Source: Bacillota bacterium
GTDB lineage: Bacteria > Bacillota > Clostridia > Lachnospirales > CAG-274
Reading direction: 5' to 3'
DNA: 64,000 nt
Assembly: GCA_017460805.1 (NCBI GenBank)
Contig: JAFUAF010000058.1
Location: 30,678-94,677 of the forward strand
Part shown: piece by piece, positions 1 to 8,830 of the stretch
How the letters are laid out: every line of letters starts with the position of its first letter
Numbering within the stretch: the stretch's first letter is position 1
Notes under the pieces: generated by a model
Database searches by the model: none
Seen by the model: only the letters and a program-made list of their open reading frames with translations
Told to the model about the DNA's origin: nothing
Made by a program: the position numbers and the translations under genes

Positions 1-832
1 GTCTGAAATCATCAAGAATATATATCATGCTGTCCCCGTTGCTTTCCACAAAATCCTTTCTTGCAACAAGCACGCTTGACACAATATCGCTGCCGTCAAC
101 ATCCGACCACAATTCCCCAACATCGGGGCCCAGCTCTATGCTGTCGTTTTTAAACTTGGCGCGTGTGATATACGGTTCGGGAGAGATGGCGATCTGTATG
201 GAGGAGTTGGCAAGCCCCGCCTGCAAAGCCTCGCTGTCGCCAACACTTGCCGTAAGAGCGCCCGCTTTTTCAAGCACCTTTTTGGCTACCGAAGCGGAAA
301 GCGAACCGTCATCCGCAAAAGTGACCGTCTTGCCATTAAGATCTGCCTTTTCCCTTACTTCGCCCGTAAGATCCGCAATATAGATATTGTTGTAGGTATT
401 TGTAGCCAGCAAAACCACATTGCCGTCTTTATTATACATTTTTACAGCCGTATCAAGAGGAAGTATAGCCACATCCGCCTCTCCGCTTTCAAGCACGGCG
501 GCCGTTTCCTCCACCGTGGGCTTTACCGTAAGTTCATACTTTTCGTGGTTTTTATCCTTTTCGCCCCAACCCATTATGGGCGCAAAACCGATACCCGTGC
601 AGTCGCCGGTAACAGCGGCTTTTACATTTATACGTGCCGCCTCATCGGGCTTTTGAAGAGTATCGTCCTCATTGTCATCGGGGTCTTCTTTATTTTCATC
701 ACTTAAAACTATTTCGTTAATGCTGCTGCTTTCTTCGGGCGCCTGTACCTCGGGCTCAGGCTTATTCTTGCCGCAGGCCGCAGCAAGCATGGCTATCGCA
801 AGAAGCGCAGGCAAAATTTTTCTTCTAAGCAT
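1..832 (-). CDS. ABC transporter substrate-binding lipoprotein (NMT1/SsuA-like), partial
   Basis: Reading the minus strand from an ATG at 832 gives an open frame that runs off the left edge of the window, so the C-terminus is missing (about 277 residues seen). It starts with a short positively charged and hydrophobic signal ending in a lipobox-like AAAC, followed by an acidic Glu/Asp/Ser-rich linker to about residue 60. The body matches periplasmic binding proteins of the nitrate/sulfonate/thiamine-precursor type: an internal VKPTVEETAAVLESGEADVA-like segment and repeated 'SGEADVAILPLD' and 'NSSIQIAISPEP' patterns. A Shine-Dalgarno (GGAAAGGAAG) precedes the ATG. It is inferred to be the lipid-anchored receptor of an ABC importer whose permease and ATPase would lie to the left. 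The substrate is unknown. Confidence 0.75.
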   Translation of the reverse strand, partial: MLRRKILPALLAIAMLAAACGKNKPEPEVQAPEESSSINEIVLSDENKEDPDDNEDDTLQKPDEAARINVKAAVTGDCTGIGFAPIMGWGEKDKNHEKYELTVKPTVEETAAVLESGEADVAILPLDTAVKMYNKDGNVVLLATNTYNNIYIADLTGEVREKADLNGKTVTFADDGSLSASVAKKVLEKAGALTASVGDSEALQAGLANSSIQIAISPEPYITRAKFKNDSIELGPDVGELWSDVDGSDIVSSVLVARKDFVESNGDSMIYILDDFR

Positions 833-960
833 TTGTTGTACTTCCTTTCCGTACCCTTAATTCCAATTTATATTTTATCCTATCAAACGCTTTTTGTCAA
901 TGAAAGTTGGTGTTTTTTATATAATTGTTCGTTTTTCTTAATAATTTTATACATTTTTTA

Positions 961-989
961 TTGAACAACGGGCAAAAAAAGGGTATAAT
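961..989 (+). promoter_or_regulatory. sigma-70-type promoter for upp
   Basis: TTGAAC (961-966), a 17-base spacer and TATAAT (984-989), placed about 45 bases before the upp start. A ribosome binding site (AAGAAGG) follows. Confidence 0.75.
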
Positions 990-1033
990 AACAGCAGTGA
1001 GAGGATGTAAATGCAAAGAAAGAAGGTATACTT

Positions 1034-1663
1034 ATGGAAAATGTAACCATACTCGATCACCCGCTTATCAAACACAAAATATCCATGCTGCGCGACAAAA
1101 ACACAGGCACGATGTTCTTCCGCATACTGGTGGAAGAAATTTCCATGCTTATGGGCTATGAGGCTCTGCGCGATCTGCCGACCGAACTTGTAGAGATCGA
1201 GACACCCATAACATCGGCAAAAGTGCCCATGATCTCGGGCAAAAAACCCGCAGTTGTACCTATCCTGCGCGCAGGTCTCGGTATGGTAAGCGGCATAACA
1301 GCCCTTATCCCCACCGCAAAGATCGGACATATAGGTCTTTACCGCGACGAGGTAACACACGAGCCGCACGAATATTTCTGCAAACTGCCCGATAAAATAA
1401 ACAAAAGACTTGTTATCGTACCCGACCCCATGCTTGCAACGGGCGGTTCGGCCATACAGGCCGTCACATTTTTGAAAGAACGCGGCTGCAAACATATAAA
1501 ATTCATGTGCATACTTGCCGCTCCCGAGGGACTTAAAGCCCTTTCCGAAGCACACCCCGATATTGAGATATATGTCGGATGCGTGGACGAAAGACTTAAC
1601 GACGATGCTTATATCGTACCGGGTCTCGGTGATGCGGGCGACAGAATTTTCGGCACAAAATAA
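1034..1663 (+). CDS. upp: uracil phosphoribosyltransferase
   Basis: The 209-residue protein has the normal length for Upp and carries the type I phosphoribosyltransferase signature: a PRPP-binding loop around [10 protein letters not shown] and the conserved C-terminal [17 protein letters not shown], which binds uracil. It makes UMP from uracil and PRPP in the cytoplasm (pyrimidine salvage). It is a single-gene unit, with its own consensus promoter at 961-989 and a strong terminator right after the stop. Nothing is unusual about it. Confidence 0.97.
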   Translation: MENVTILDHPLIKHKISMLRDKNTGTMFFRILVEEISMLMGYEALRDLPTELVEIETPITSAKVPMISGKKPAVVPILRAGLGMVSGITALIPTAKIGHIGLYRDEVTHEPHEYFCKLPDKINKRLVIVPDPMLATGGSAIQAVTFLKERGCKHIKFMCILAAPEGLKALSEAHPDIEIYVGCVDERLNDDAYIVPGLGDAGDRIFGTK

Positions 1664-1671
1664 AAAACAAC

Positions 1672-1717
1672 GGGAGCTGTGAAGAAATAAAAATCATTCT
1701 TCACAGCTCCTGTTTTT
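1672..1717. terminator. bidirectional intrinsic terminator between upp and fic
   Basis: A 14-base perfect inverted repeat (GGAGCTGTGAAGAA at 1673-1686 pairing with 1697-1710) is followed by TGTTTTT and preceded by an A-run, so it can stop both upp and the convergent fic transcript. Confidence 0.85.
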
Positions 1718-1746
1718 ATACAATAATTCAGCCTGCACAGCCGCTT

Positions 1747-2355
1747 TCATCCCTTTTCTATCGAATCATGGATTATGCGTCTTAAATACTGATAATCGGA
1801 GTAAGGGCCGTCGGAAGCTTTTACAAGCGAGTCCCTGACATATTCGGCATTATCCCGAAGCAGGGCTTTATTCATTTTAAAGCCGTTGTACTCCGCAAAC
1901 TGGGTCGCAAAAGTGATTATCGTCCTTGTATTGCCCTCACGGAACGGGTGTACCTGCCAGAGTGCGGCAAGCAGTACGGAAAATATCGAAGCGGTCTCGT
2001 CAATGCTGAGTTCCTGCCATTTTACGCTGTTAAGGTCATCTATGGCCTTATTGGCATCATTTTCTATACAGCCCGGTATGGAATAGCGCACGGTATCGCC
2101 GCCAAGCACCCTTTCGCCCTTTACTATGGGCACAACACGCTCCTTGCCCGCCCACTCGTAAATATCGCCGAAAATATACTTGTGTATCGCCTTTAAACGG
2201 GCATAATCAAAAAGACCGCCCGAAATTTCCTTATCTATATCCAGCAGTCTTATACATGTTATATCGCCCTCGGCCTTATTAAGTTCTTCCTCATTTTTAA
2301 TGCCGAGCCTGTTTTTCAGAACTTCGGCATCATCATACATATAAACATCTTTCAT
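1747..2355 (-). CDS. Fic-family protein (putative AMP transferase toxin)
   Basis: About 202 residues carrying the Fic core HPFREGNTRT (family motif HxFx(D/E)GNxxR), with the catalytic His in place. Fic enzymes transfer AMP or related groups from nucleotides to hydroxyl side chains of target proteins. The small upstream gene encodes a VbhA-like antitoxin and ends a few bases before this start, so the two form one toxin-antitoxin style operon. The ATG at 2355 has a better spaced ribosome site than the TTG at 2361. No N-terminal inhibitory helix was recognised in the Fic protein, which fits inhibition in trans. The target is unknown. Confidence 0.85.
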   Translation of the reverse strand: MKDVYMYDDAEVLKNRLGIKNEEELNKAEGDITCIRLLDIDKEISGGLFDYARLKAIHKYIFGDIYEWAGKERVVPIVKGERVLGGDTVRYSIPGCIENDANKAIDDLNSVKWQELSIDETASIFSVLLAALWQVHPFREGNTRTIITFATQFAEYNGFKMNKALLRDNAEYVRDSLVKASDGPYSDYQYLRRIIHDSIEKG

Positions 2356-2366
2356 ATACAATTCTT

Positions 2367-2564
2367 TCAGACAGCCTTATACCTTGCAATAGTCCTTTTT
2401 AAAACTTCCGCTATCTCCATCTCGCCCATGATATATCGGTTTATAAGATTTTTTGTGGCCTCTGTCGGCTCTGCCGCATCAAGTGTGGACAGCGCAAGTG
2501 CATCATTTACTATTTTTTCTCTTTCCACCTTAGTGGTTTCCGCAATGGAATATTTTCTGTTCAA
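2367..2564 (-). CDS. VbhA-like antitoxin for the Fic protein
   Basis: A 65-residue, mostly helical protein immediately upstream of fic. The end of the pattern seen in antitoxin VbhA domains is present: an EPT segment followed by a helix with YIMGEMEIAEVLKR. The start is TTG at 2564 with a GGATCGGGG ribosome site. In class I Fic systems the small partner inserts an (S/T)xxxE(G/N) helix whose Glu blocks ATP binding. Here the aligned stretch reads LSTLDAAEPT, so the inhibitory Glu appears replaced by Asp and the Ser and Gly are not conserved. The assignment rests on position plus the C-terminal pattern. Confidence 0.7.
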   Translation of the reverse strand: MNRKYSIAETTKVEREKIVNDALALSTLDAAEPTEATKNLINRYIMGEMEIAEVLKRTIARYKAV

Positions 2565-2601
2565 GAATATTACCCCGATCCTTTAAATTTTTCATAAATT
2601 A

Positions 2602-2640
2602 AGTATATCACACTTTTCATCATATTACAAATTAAATTTA
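2602..2640 (-). promoter_or_regulatory. promoter for the antitoxin-fic operon
   Basis: On the minus strand TTGTAA (2635-2640), a spacer of about 17 bases allowing for a slightly shifted hexamer, and TATACT (2602-2607), about 40 bases before the antitoxin start. Confidence 0.5.
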
Positions 2641-2676
2641 TGTTACAAATTATTCACGCTTTTTTACAATATTGTC

Positions 2677-2705
2677 TTGTAATTTTTGTTAAAATATTGT
2701 ATAAT
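2677..2705 (+). promoter_or_regulatory. promoter for the ligase-like gene
   Basis: TTGTAA (2677-2682), a 17-base spacer and TATAAT (2700-2705) lie 65 bases before the start of the 733-residue protein gene. A GAGGTGAGCGGAG ribosome site follows. Confidence 0.6.
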
Positions 2706-2769
2706 AAATGTAATTATTATGAACTAATACGGCAATAATGCCAAATATATTATTAGAGGTGAGCGGAGC

Positions 2770-4971
2770 ATGGGAAATCCCGAAAGACCCAAAGACAAGC
2801 CCAAACATAATGAAGCGGGTGTTTTTACCCGCGAATGGCGTAAAATAGAAAAACGCGACATCGGTCTTATAGCTGCATATCTGCTGTACATGGGCTATGA
2901 CGGCATAGTTATAATGGGATATAACGAAATGGTAAAGCAGTTTATAGATGCTGTACACGACACGGGCGTAAACATTGTTGTGGAAGTATCCGAAGATACA
3001 TTCTGCGACGAAACTCGCGTTCCCGTTACCAAAACTCTCAGCGAGTCGTTGCAGATATGCAAAAACGCAAAGCTGGTGCTTGAGACCGATATGTCGATGT
3101 ACAAGCTTCGCAGGGCATCATATGACAAGTATACACTTGAAAGCTGTATGCTTTCCGAGCTTTTGAAGCGTGTAAACGACACGGAGATATTCGACTGGTT
3201 TGTCAACAATTACGATTACTATGACGAGATGTTTGACGAGTTTGTGGATATAGTGGATATGCGCTACAAATCCATACTTGTATACGGCAACGGCCAGCTT
3301 GCGCGCAAAATGCACAGCGCCCTTGCCGCAAAATGCGGTGCGGAAAATACCGCTCTTATCACTCAAAAGCAGATAAAACTTTCCGATGCGGGCAGACAGA
3401 TCGCAATAAAAGCGCCTCTTGACAAAAAATTTGATGCGATACTTTACTTTGGCATCGTACAGGAAATAAATGTAACACAGGACGGTCTTAAAGTAGATGC
3501 AATAAACCACAATTCCATATGTGCGGAGCTTGCCATGAGCTACGATTTGGCGGTCAATGTGCTCCCAGTGCTCAAAGCGGGCGGCGTACAGGTATTCACC
3601 TACCTTTACCCCGAGATATTCACCCTTAATTATATGCTTAAAGCAAGGGGTCTTGACACATTCAAGAGAACGCCTTTCCTGCACAACATGGTAAAGGACA
3701 AAAAATACGACCTTGATGTGCGCAAATTCTTCTGCGAGCTTTACTCACCCGAGTATGTGGAGGGTATTCTGACCCGTCCGCAGGCTGTGGAAGTAAACGG
3801 CGTAAGAAAATATGCGGAGTTCCATTCGGATTTTTACAACACGGTAAACGGCTGCCGTCTGACCACAAACATCCCCGAAAACCCCATACATACCATACAT
3901 TTCTTCGGAAAGTGTGTTGCCATGGGACGTTTTGTCGAGGATAAATTTACGATAGCAAGTCAGCTTCAGCGTTACCTTAACATCGGCTTTGACCAGTACC
4001 AGGTAATAAACTACGGCGTTGAGGCGGATACCGCCATAAACAAAAAACTGCGCAATATAAAGGTGCGCGACGGCGATATAGTTATAATTCTTTACCGCCA
4101 TTATGAAGTTTACCGCAAAAAGGGCATAGAGGTAAATTACCTGCTTGACCTTATTATGAACCTCACAAGAGAAAAGCGCGAGTATTTCCTCGATTCTCCC
4201 GAGCACTTCAATCATGTGGTAAACAACAAGATAGCGGAATATATTTATATGAGCATAGAGGACTATCTGCGTGACGACTACGAAGTAAGCGACCATTACT
4301 TCTCCATGTCCGACGGCACGGCGCCCGATCTTGCGCCCCCGTACCCCGAGCTTGCGGAATTTCTGGACGAGCTTAAAACTCACCGCGTAAAGACAACAAG
4401 CGACAAGGTCGGCGCAATAGTTATGAACTGCAACCCGTTCACACTGGGTCACAGGTATCTTATAGAGACCGCCGCAAAACAGGTAGAACAGCTTTATATA
4501 TTTGTTGTTGAAGAGGATAAATCCATATTCAGCTTCAAAGACCGCTTTATGCTGGTACAGCAGGGCACGGCTCACCTTTCAAACGTAACGGTGCTGCCCA
4601 GCGGCAACTTTATGATATCCACACTCACATTCCCCGAGTATTTCAACAAGGACAATGTGGGTTCCGCGGCTATCGACCCGTCAAACGATGTCGAGCTTTT
4701 TGCAAACTACATAGCTCCTACACTTGGCATAAAAATACGTTTTGCGGGCGAAGAACCGCTTGATATGGTAACAAGACAGTACAATGAGACAATGAAGCGC
4801 ATACTCCCCGCCTGCGGTATGGAGTTCCGCGTTATCCCGCGTCTTGAAAACGGCGGCGAGGTAATAAGCGCAAGCCGCGTAAGGCGCTGTCTCGAAAAGA
4901 AGGATTTCGGCACTATAAGCCGTATCGTTCCCGAAACTACATTAAGGTATCTTTTAAGTAATTTCAGCTGA
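2770..4971 (+). CDS. large protein with C-terminal citrate lyase ligase (CitC-like) nucleotidyltransferase domain
   Basis: A 733-residue cytoplasmic protein. Residues from about 546 to the end match the C-terminal domain of [citrate (pro-3S)-lyase] ligase: GAIVMNCNPFTLGHRYL with the T-x-G-H nucleotide-binding motif, then FVVEEDKS, a TFPEYF segment and ISASRVRR. These enzymes activate acetate as acetyl-AMP to acetylate a carrier prosthetic group, but the same fold serves other nucleotidyl transfers. A middle region (about 375-520, TIHFFGKCVAMGRFVEDKFT) looks like a degenerate SGNH-hydrolase-type domain. The N-terminal 300 residues are unrecognised. No citrate lyase subunit is nearby, so a role in citrate cleavage is not supported. 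The substrate is unknown. Confidence 0.75.
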   Translation: MGNPERPKDKPKHNEAGVFTREWRKIEKRDIGLIAAYLLYMGYDGIVIMGYNEMVKQFIDAVHDTGVNIVVEVSEDTFCDETRVPVTKTLSESLQICKNAKLVLETDMSMYKLRRASYDKYTLESCMLSELLKRVNDTEIFDWFVNNYDYYDEMFDEFVDIVDMRYKSILVYGNGQLARKMHSALAAKCGAENTALITQKQIKLSDAGRQIAIKAPLDKKFDAILYFGIVQEINVTQDGLKVDAINHNSICAELAMSYDLAVNVLPVLKAGGVQVFTYLYPEIFTLNYMLKARGLDTFKRTPFLHNMVKDKKYDLDVRKFFCELYSPEYVEGILTRPQAVEVNGVRKYAEFHSDFYNTVNGCRLTTNIPENPIHTIHFFGKCVAMGRFVEDKFTIASQLQRYLNIGFDQYQVINYGVEADTAINKKLRNIKVRDGDIVIILYRHYEVYRKKGIEVNYLLDLIMNLTREKREYFLDSPEHFNHVVNNKIAEYIYMSIEDYLRDDYEVSDHYFSMSDGTAPDLAPPYPELAEFLDELKTHRVKTTSDKVGAIVMNCNPFTLGHRYLIETAAKQVEQLYIFVVEEDKSIFSFKDRFMLVQQGTAHLSNVTVLPSGNFMISTLTFPEYFNKDNVGSAAIDPSNDVELFANYIAPTLGIKIRFAGEEPLDMVTRQYNETMKRILPACGMEFRVIPRLENGGEVISASRVRRCLEKKDFGTISRIVPETTLRYLLSNFS

Positions 4972-4997
4972 TAATTTATCGGCAGCGGGTATTTTTT

Positions 4998-6047
4998 ATG
5001 AGAAAAATTTTACTTTCGGCTTCGGCCATTCTTTTGATATCTGTCCTGTTTTTATGCGGTTGTTCCGCAGAAAGCAAAAACAGCCCACAGAACACGGCAG
5101 AAAGCACTATCTACGATTTTGAACCCGTTACAAAAATAAAAGACGGGCAGAAAAACATATATGTCGTACTTAAAGTTATGAACAGCCAGTATTGGCAGGA
5201 TATAATAGACGGAACGGCCGCTGCGGGCAGCGAATTGGGATGTAATGTCTATGTCGGCGGGCCTTCGGGCGAGGGCGACTGGCAGACACAGAAAGAAATG
5301 CTTGACCGTGCCGTAAACGAATTGGGCGCGGATGCAGTTTTGCTTGCACCGAGCGACTCTTCAAGTCTTGTTCAGGAAACCGCAGAGATATACAGCAGCG
5401 GTATACCCGTTATTCTTGTCGATACGATAGTCAACGGCGAAAGCTACAACACCTGCTATATGACGGACAATCTTCAGGCAGGCGAGCTTGCGGCAGAGGA
5501 AATGCTCGAGCAGCTTGTCTCCAAGGGCACAGACGAAAAGGAAGAGCTGAGCATCGCCATACAGATAACCTCCACCGCATCACAGACGGTCATAGACAGG
5601 CTTGCGGGCTTTAACCAGTATTGGGCAGCCAATGCCCCCGAAAACTGGAAAGTTCTGGACGAGGTAAAACTCAATAACGGCGACAAGGAAAAAGCCAAGC
5701 AGAACTGTCTTGACTTTATGGCGCAATATCCCGACTTGAAGGGCGTATTCGGCTGCAACAACAGTTCCACAGTCGGTTTTGTAAACGGTCTTACCGAAAA
5801 CAACAGAAACGACATTGTTCTTGTGGGCTTTGACTATGCGGACGAAACGGCGGCTCTTGTCGCATCGGACAATTTCAGTGCCTCCACCATTGTTCAGAAT
5901 CAGTACAGCATGGGCTACGAGGGTGTCAAAGATGCACTTGATGTTCTTAACGGCAAAAAGTCCGAATATAAATTTATAGACACGGGTACGGTCGTTATAA
6001 ATCACGGCAACTACCGTGAATACGAAGCGGAGGTGGACAAAAAATGA
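4998..6047 (+). CDS. periplasmic sugar-binding lipoprotein (RbsB-like, PBP type 1)
   Basis: 349 residues with a signal peptide and lipobox LCGC near residue 22, so it is probably lipid-anchored on the outer face of the membrane. The rest has the two-lobed type 1 periplasmic binding protein pattern: YWQDIIDGTAAAGSELGC at the start of lobe 1, GADAVLLAPSDSSSL, VDTIVNG, and GVFGCNNSSTVGFVNGL plus IVLVGFD in lobe 2. Such proteins bind sugars or autoinducer-2. There is no permease or ATPase gene next to it. Its stop overlaps the start of a GGDEF gene by 4 bases (ATGA), so the two are translationally coupled. It is inferred to be a ligand sensor for that cyclase. Confidence 0.85.
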   Translation: MRKILLSASAILLISVLFLCGCSAESKNSPQNTAESTIYDFEPVTKIKDGQKNIYVVLKVMNSQYWQDIIDGTAAAGSELGCNVYVGGPSGEGDWQTQKEMLDRAVNELGADAVLLAPSDSSSLVQETAEIYSSGIPVILVDTIVNGESYNTCYMTDNLQAGELAAEEMLEQLVSKGTDEKEELSIAIQITSTASQTVIDRLAGFNQYWAANAPENWKVLDEVKLNNGDKEKAKQNCLDFMAQYPDLKGVFGCNNSSTVGFVNGLTENNRNDIVLVGFDYADETAALVASDNFSASTIVQNQYSMGYEGVKDALDVLNGKKSEYKFIDTGTVVINHGNYREYEAEVDKK

Positions 6048-7510
6048 ATCATAGCCGAACCGCTTCTCATTTTAAACTTTTGATAGTCTATCTCTTGTTC
6101 TGCGTTTTTGTGCTGACAAGTGTTGCGGCATCCTTAAACCGCCTTATCAAGCGCAGTACAAGCGCGCAAATAAACAACATTTTAAGCCTTATGTCCGAAA
6201 AGGTAGACACCGCTTTCGGCATGATGGTGGATTATGTCACCGAGGCCGCCGACATTATTTCGGCTGATGAGACCTGCAATTTTGATGCCTATTATGACCA
6301 GCTTCAGCAAACGCTTGATACAATGCCTTATTCGAGCATAGGTCTTATCGACAGCGAGGGAAATATATACGGCACAAACGGCGAAAAACTGGACATAGAA
6401 AAACAGGAGCTTATCGAAAAGGCAGAGCTTGCGGACAGTATCTATATCTCCGAGCCCTACCGTTCAAGCGTTACGGGCACGAATATGATAACCATGATAG
6501 CCCCGCTTGAACGCGGCGGCCAAAAGATAGGCAGTCTATACGCAAACTACTACCTTGAAACGATACAAAACCTTGCATCTACAAATATTCTGTCCGAGAA
6601 TACCTTTGTATTTCTGATGAACCCGTTTTCGGGCAATTATGTCAGCTGTTCCGCAAACGGCAGCGTTCCCGCGGGCACATGGAGCAATATAAGACTTATA
6701 AAATCCGATATAAAGGGTCTGAACGACTACGATTACGATGTATGGCTGAAAAATATGCGCGAAAACGCAGAACCCAACCTTGTCAACTACACTCTAAAAA
6801 AAGCCACTTATACCGAGGCTTATGTAGGCATTGACGGTATGAAAAACTGGTTTATCGTTATACAGATACCCCTTGCGGAGCTTTCGGGCACCATGCACCA
6901 ATACGCCTGGGGCGTGGGTATATGCGCCGCCCTGCTTATTTTTGCAACACTTCTTTTGGCAGGTCACCTTTACAACAGCGAGCGCAGAGAGAATGTGACA
7001 TTGCAGGACCTTTCGGAGCATGACCCTCTTACGGGGCTTTATAACCGCCGCGCCTTTGATGCGCACATGCAGGATATTTTCAAAGAAATCCCGCAGGGCG
7101 ATATTTCCACATTTATGTTTTTTGACATAGACAAATTTAAAAGCGTAAACGATAATTACGGTCACGATGCGGGCGACCAGGTACTTTGCTTTGTTGCCGA
7201 TGCGCTTGCCGAAGCCTTTGACGGCACGGGTATTGCCGCACGAATAGGCGGCGACGAATTTAACGTATTTATTTACGCCCCGCTGACTGTGGCAAATTTA
7301 GACGATATATTGGCTAATCTTCGCCGAAATCTCAAAAATTTCAAGCTGGAAGACGGCACGACACTTCCTATCAGTTTCTGTGCGGGTCTTGCGGTATATC
7401 CGCAGGATGCACACGACCTCAAATTTCTGACAAAATGCGCAGATGAGGCACTTTATCACGCTAAGGAAGCCGGCCGCAACGACCACCACTGGTATCACGA
7501 CATCAGTTAA
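6044..7510 (+). CDS. membrane diguanylate cyclase with extracellular sensor domain
   Basis: 488 residues. An N-terminal membrane segment (about 10-32) is followed by an extracellular domain of about 240 residues resembling dCache (YISEPYRSSVTGTNMITMIA, then WFIVIQIPL). A second membrane segment lies at about 285-310. A GGDEF domain runs from about 327 to the end, with DPLTGLYNRRAF, FFDIDKFKSVND and the active-site GGDEF at about 402-406. It makes c-di-GMP from two GTP. The RxxD inhibitory site normally placed just upstream of GGDEF is absent (GIAAR here), so product inhibition through that site is not expected. Overlap with the upstream sugar-binding protein gene suggests that protein presents its ligand to the sensor domain. 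Confidence 0.9.
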   Translation: MNHSRTASHFKLLIVYLLFCVFVLTSVAASLNRLIKRSTSAQINNILSLMSEKVDTAFGMMVDYVTEAADIISADETCNFDAYYDQLQQTLDTMPYSSIGLIDSEGNIYGTNGEKLDIEKQELIEKAELADSIYISEPYRSSVTGTNMITMIAPLERGGQKIGSLYANYYLETIQNLASTNILSENTFVFLMNPFSGNYVSCSANGSVPAGTWSNIRLIKSDIKGLNDYDYDVWLKNMRENAEPNLVNYTLKKATYTEAYVGIDGMKNWFIVIQIPLAELSGTMHQYAWGVGICAALLIFATLLLAGHLYNSERRENVTLQDLSEHDPLTGLYNRRAFDAHMQDIFKEIPQGDISTFMFFDIDKFKSVNDNYGHDAGDQVLCFVADALAEAFDGTGIAARIGGDEFNVFIYAPLTVANLDDILANLRRNLKNFKLEDGTTLPISFCAGLAVYPQDAHDLKFLTKCADEALYHAKEAGRNDHHWYHDIS

Positions 7511-7512
7511 AA

Positions 7513-7553
7513 CCAAAAGGGCTTTTGTCTGTATGCGGCAAAAGCCTTTTGAC
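7513..7553 (+). terminator. hairpin after the GGDEF gene
   Basis: Inverted repeat of about 13 bases (AAAAGGGCTTTTG with CAAAAGCCTTTTG, one bulge) just after the stop. There is no long T-run, so termination is uncertain. Confidence 0.4.
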
Positions 7554-7573
7554 TTACGAAAGAGTTTAAGATT

Positions 7574-8722
7574 ATGAAAATTCTGATCACGACCGACTGG
7601 TACAAAACCGCCGCAAACGGTGTTGCCACCTCGGTAAGAAACCTCGAAAAAGGTCTGCGCGAATGCGGTGCGGACGTGCGTATACTGACACTTTCGCCGA
7701 ATTACCGCTCCTATGTAAAGGGCAGCACCACATACATAAGCTCGCTGAACGCGGGCAAAATATATCCCAATGCGCGTATTCTGGCAATAGTGCGCCGCAA
7801 GCTGATAAACGACCTGATAGACTGGAAGCCCGATATTATCCACTCCCAGTGCGAATTCAGCACCTTTATTATGGCAAGGCGCATCGCAAAGCGTGTACGC
7901 TGCCCCATTGTACACACCTACCACACCATTTACGAGGACTATTCACACTATATAATACATAACAAGCGCCTCGGCAAAAATGCAATGATAACTTTTACAA
8001 AGCAGATAGCAAAGCGAGTCGACGGCATGATAGCCCCCACGCAGAAAGTTTCCGATCTTCTGATGCGCTATGGCTGCCGCACACCCATATGGGTAATGCC
8101 TACGGGACTTGACCTTGCAAAGATATGTTCACACGAAGACAACGAACATAAAATTGCCTTAAAGAGAAAACTCGGCATACCGCTTGACAAAAAAGTCATT
8201 TTATACGCAGGCCGCCTTGCATCCGAAAAAAACATCACGGAGATCATAGAAATGCTCGGGCATATCCGACCCAAAAACGCCGTATTTCTGCTTGTGGGTG
8301 ACGGCCCCGACAGAAAGGGTGTCGAAAAGAGCATAGCCGACAACAAGCTTGACTTTGCAATAATGACAGGTATGGTAAAGCCCAGGGATATGCGCTTTTA
8401 CTACGGCATTGCGGACATTTTTGTCAGCGCCTCCCGCTCCGAAACGCAGGGGCTTACTTATATAGAAGCGCTTGCAAACGGACTTCCGCTTTTGTGCAGG
8501 CGAGACCAATGCCTTGAAAATGTGCTTATTGACGGTGTTACGGGCTATGCCTACAACACGGAGGAAGATTTTGCCGCCCACCTTGAAGAACTGCTTGACG
8601 GCGACATATCCAAGCTTAAAGAAAACGCCGTAAACCTGATAAATCGGCAGTATTCGCTAAAAAATTTTGCGGAACACGCACTTAAAATATACGCCGAATG
8701 TTTAAATTTCTATGACGATTAA
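7574..8722 (+). CDS. glycosyltransferase family 4
   Basis: 382 residues with a two-domain GT-B pattern. The N-terminal domain begins MKILITTDWY and has the ANGVATSVRNL acceptor-loop type seen in diacylglycerol glucosyltransferases and related mannosyltransferases. The C-terminal domain has LYAGRLASEKN, VGDGPDR and the E-x7-E nucleotide-sugar motif in SASRSETQGLTYIEALANG. It is a retaining enzyme that transfers a hexose from a nucleotide sugar, probably to a membrane glycolipid precursor on the inner face of the membrane. Acceptor and donor cannot be read from the sequence. It stands alone between hairpin and promoter-like sequences. Confidence 0.88.
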   Translation: MKILITTDWYKTAANGVATSVRNLEKGLRECGADVRILTLSPNYRSYVKGSTTYISSLNAGKIYPNARILAIVRRKLINDLIDWKPDIIHSQCEFSTFIMARRIAKRVRCPIVHTYHTIYEDYSHYIIHNKRLGKNAMITFTKQIAKRVDGMIAPTQKVSDLLMRYGCRTPIWVMPTGLDLAKICSHEDNEHKIALKRKLGIPLDKKVILYAGRLASEKNITEIIEMLGHIRPKNAVFLLVGDGPDRKGVEKSIADNKLDFAIMTGMVKPRDMRFYYGIADIFVSASRSETQGLTYIEALANGLPLLCRRDQCLENVLIDGVTGYAYNTEEDFAAHLEELLDGDISKLKENAVNLINRQYSLKNFAEHALKIYAECLNFYDD

Positions 8723-8830
8723 ACAAACACACTTGAAAAATTAAAATTTATATGGTAAACTACCTTGTAGTAAAGAAGAATTTTTTTCAAGCTTATATTT
8801 TAAATACAAATACGAAAGAACGGCAATAAT

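Noticed and set aside
947..1555. 202-residue minus-strand frame across upp
   Set aside because: It is antisense to upp, Cys/Tyr/Phe-rich with no start signal, and follows from codon bias of the real gene.
2770..4971. citC of a citrate fermentation operon
   Set aside because: No citrate lyase, decarboxylase or transporter genes are nearby and the protein is about twice the normal CitC length.
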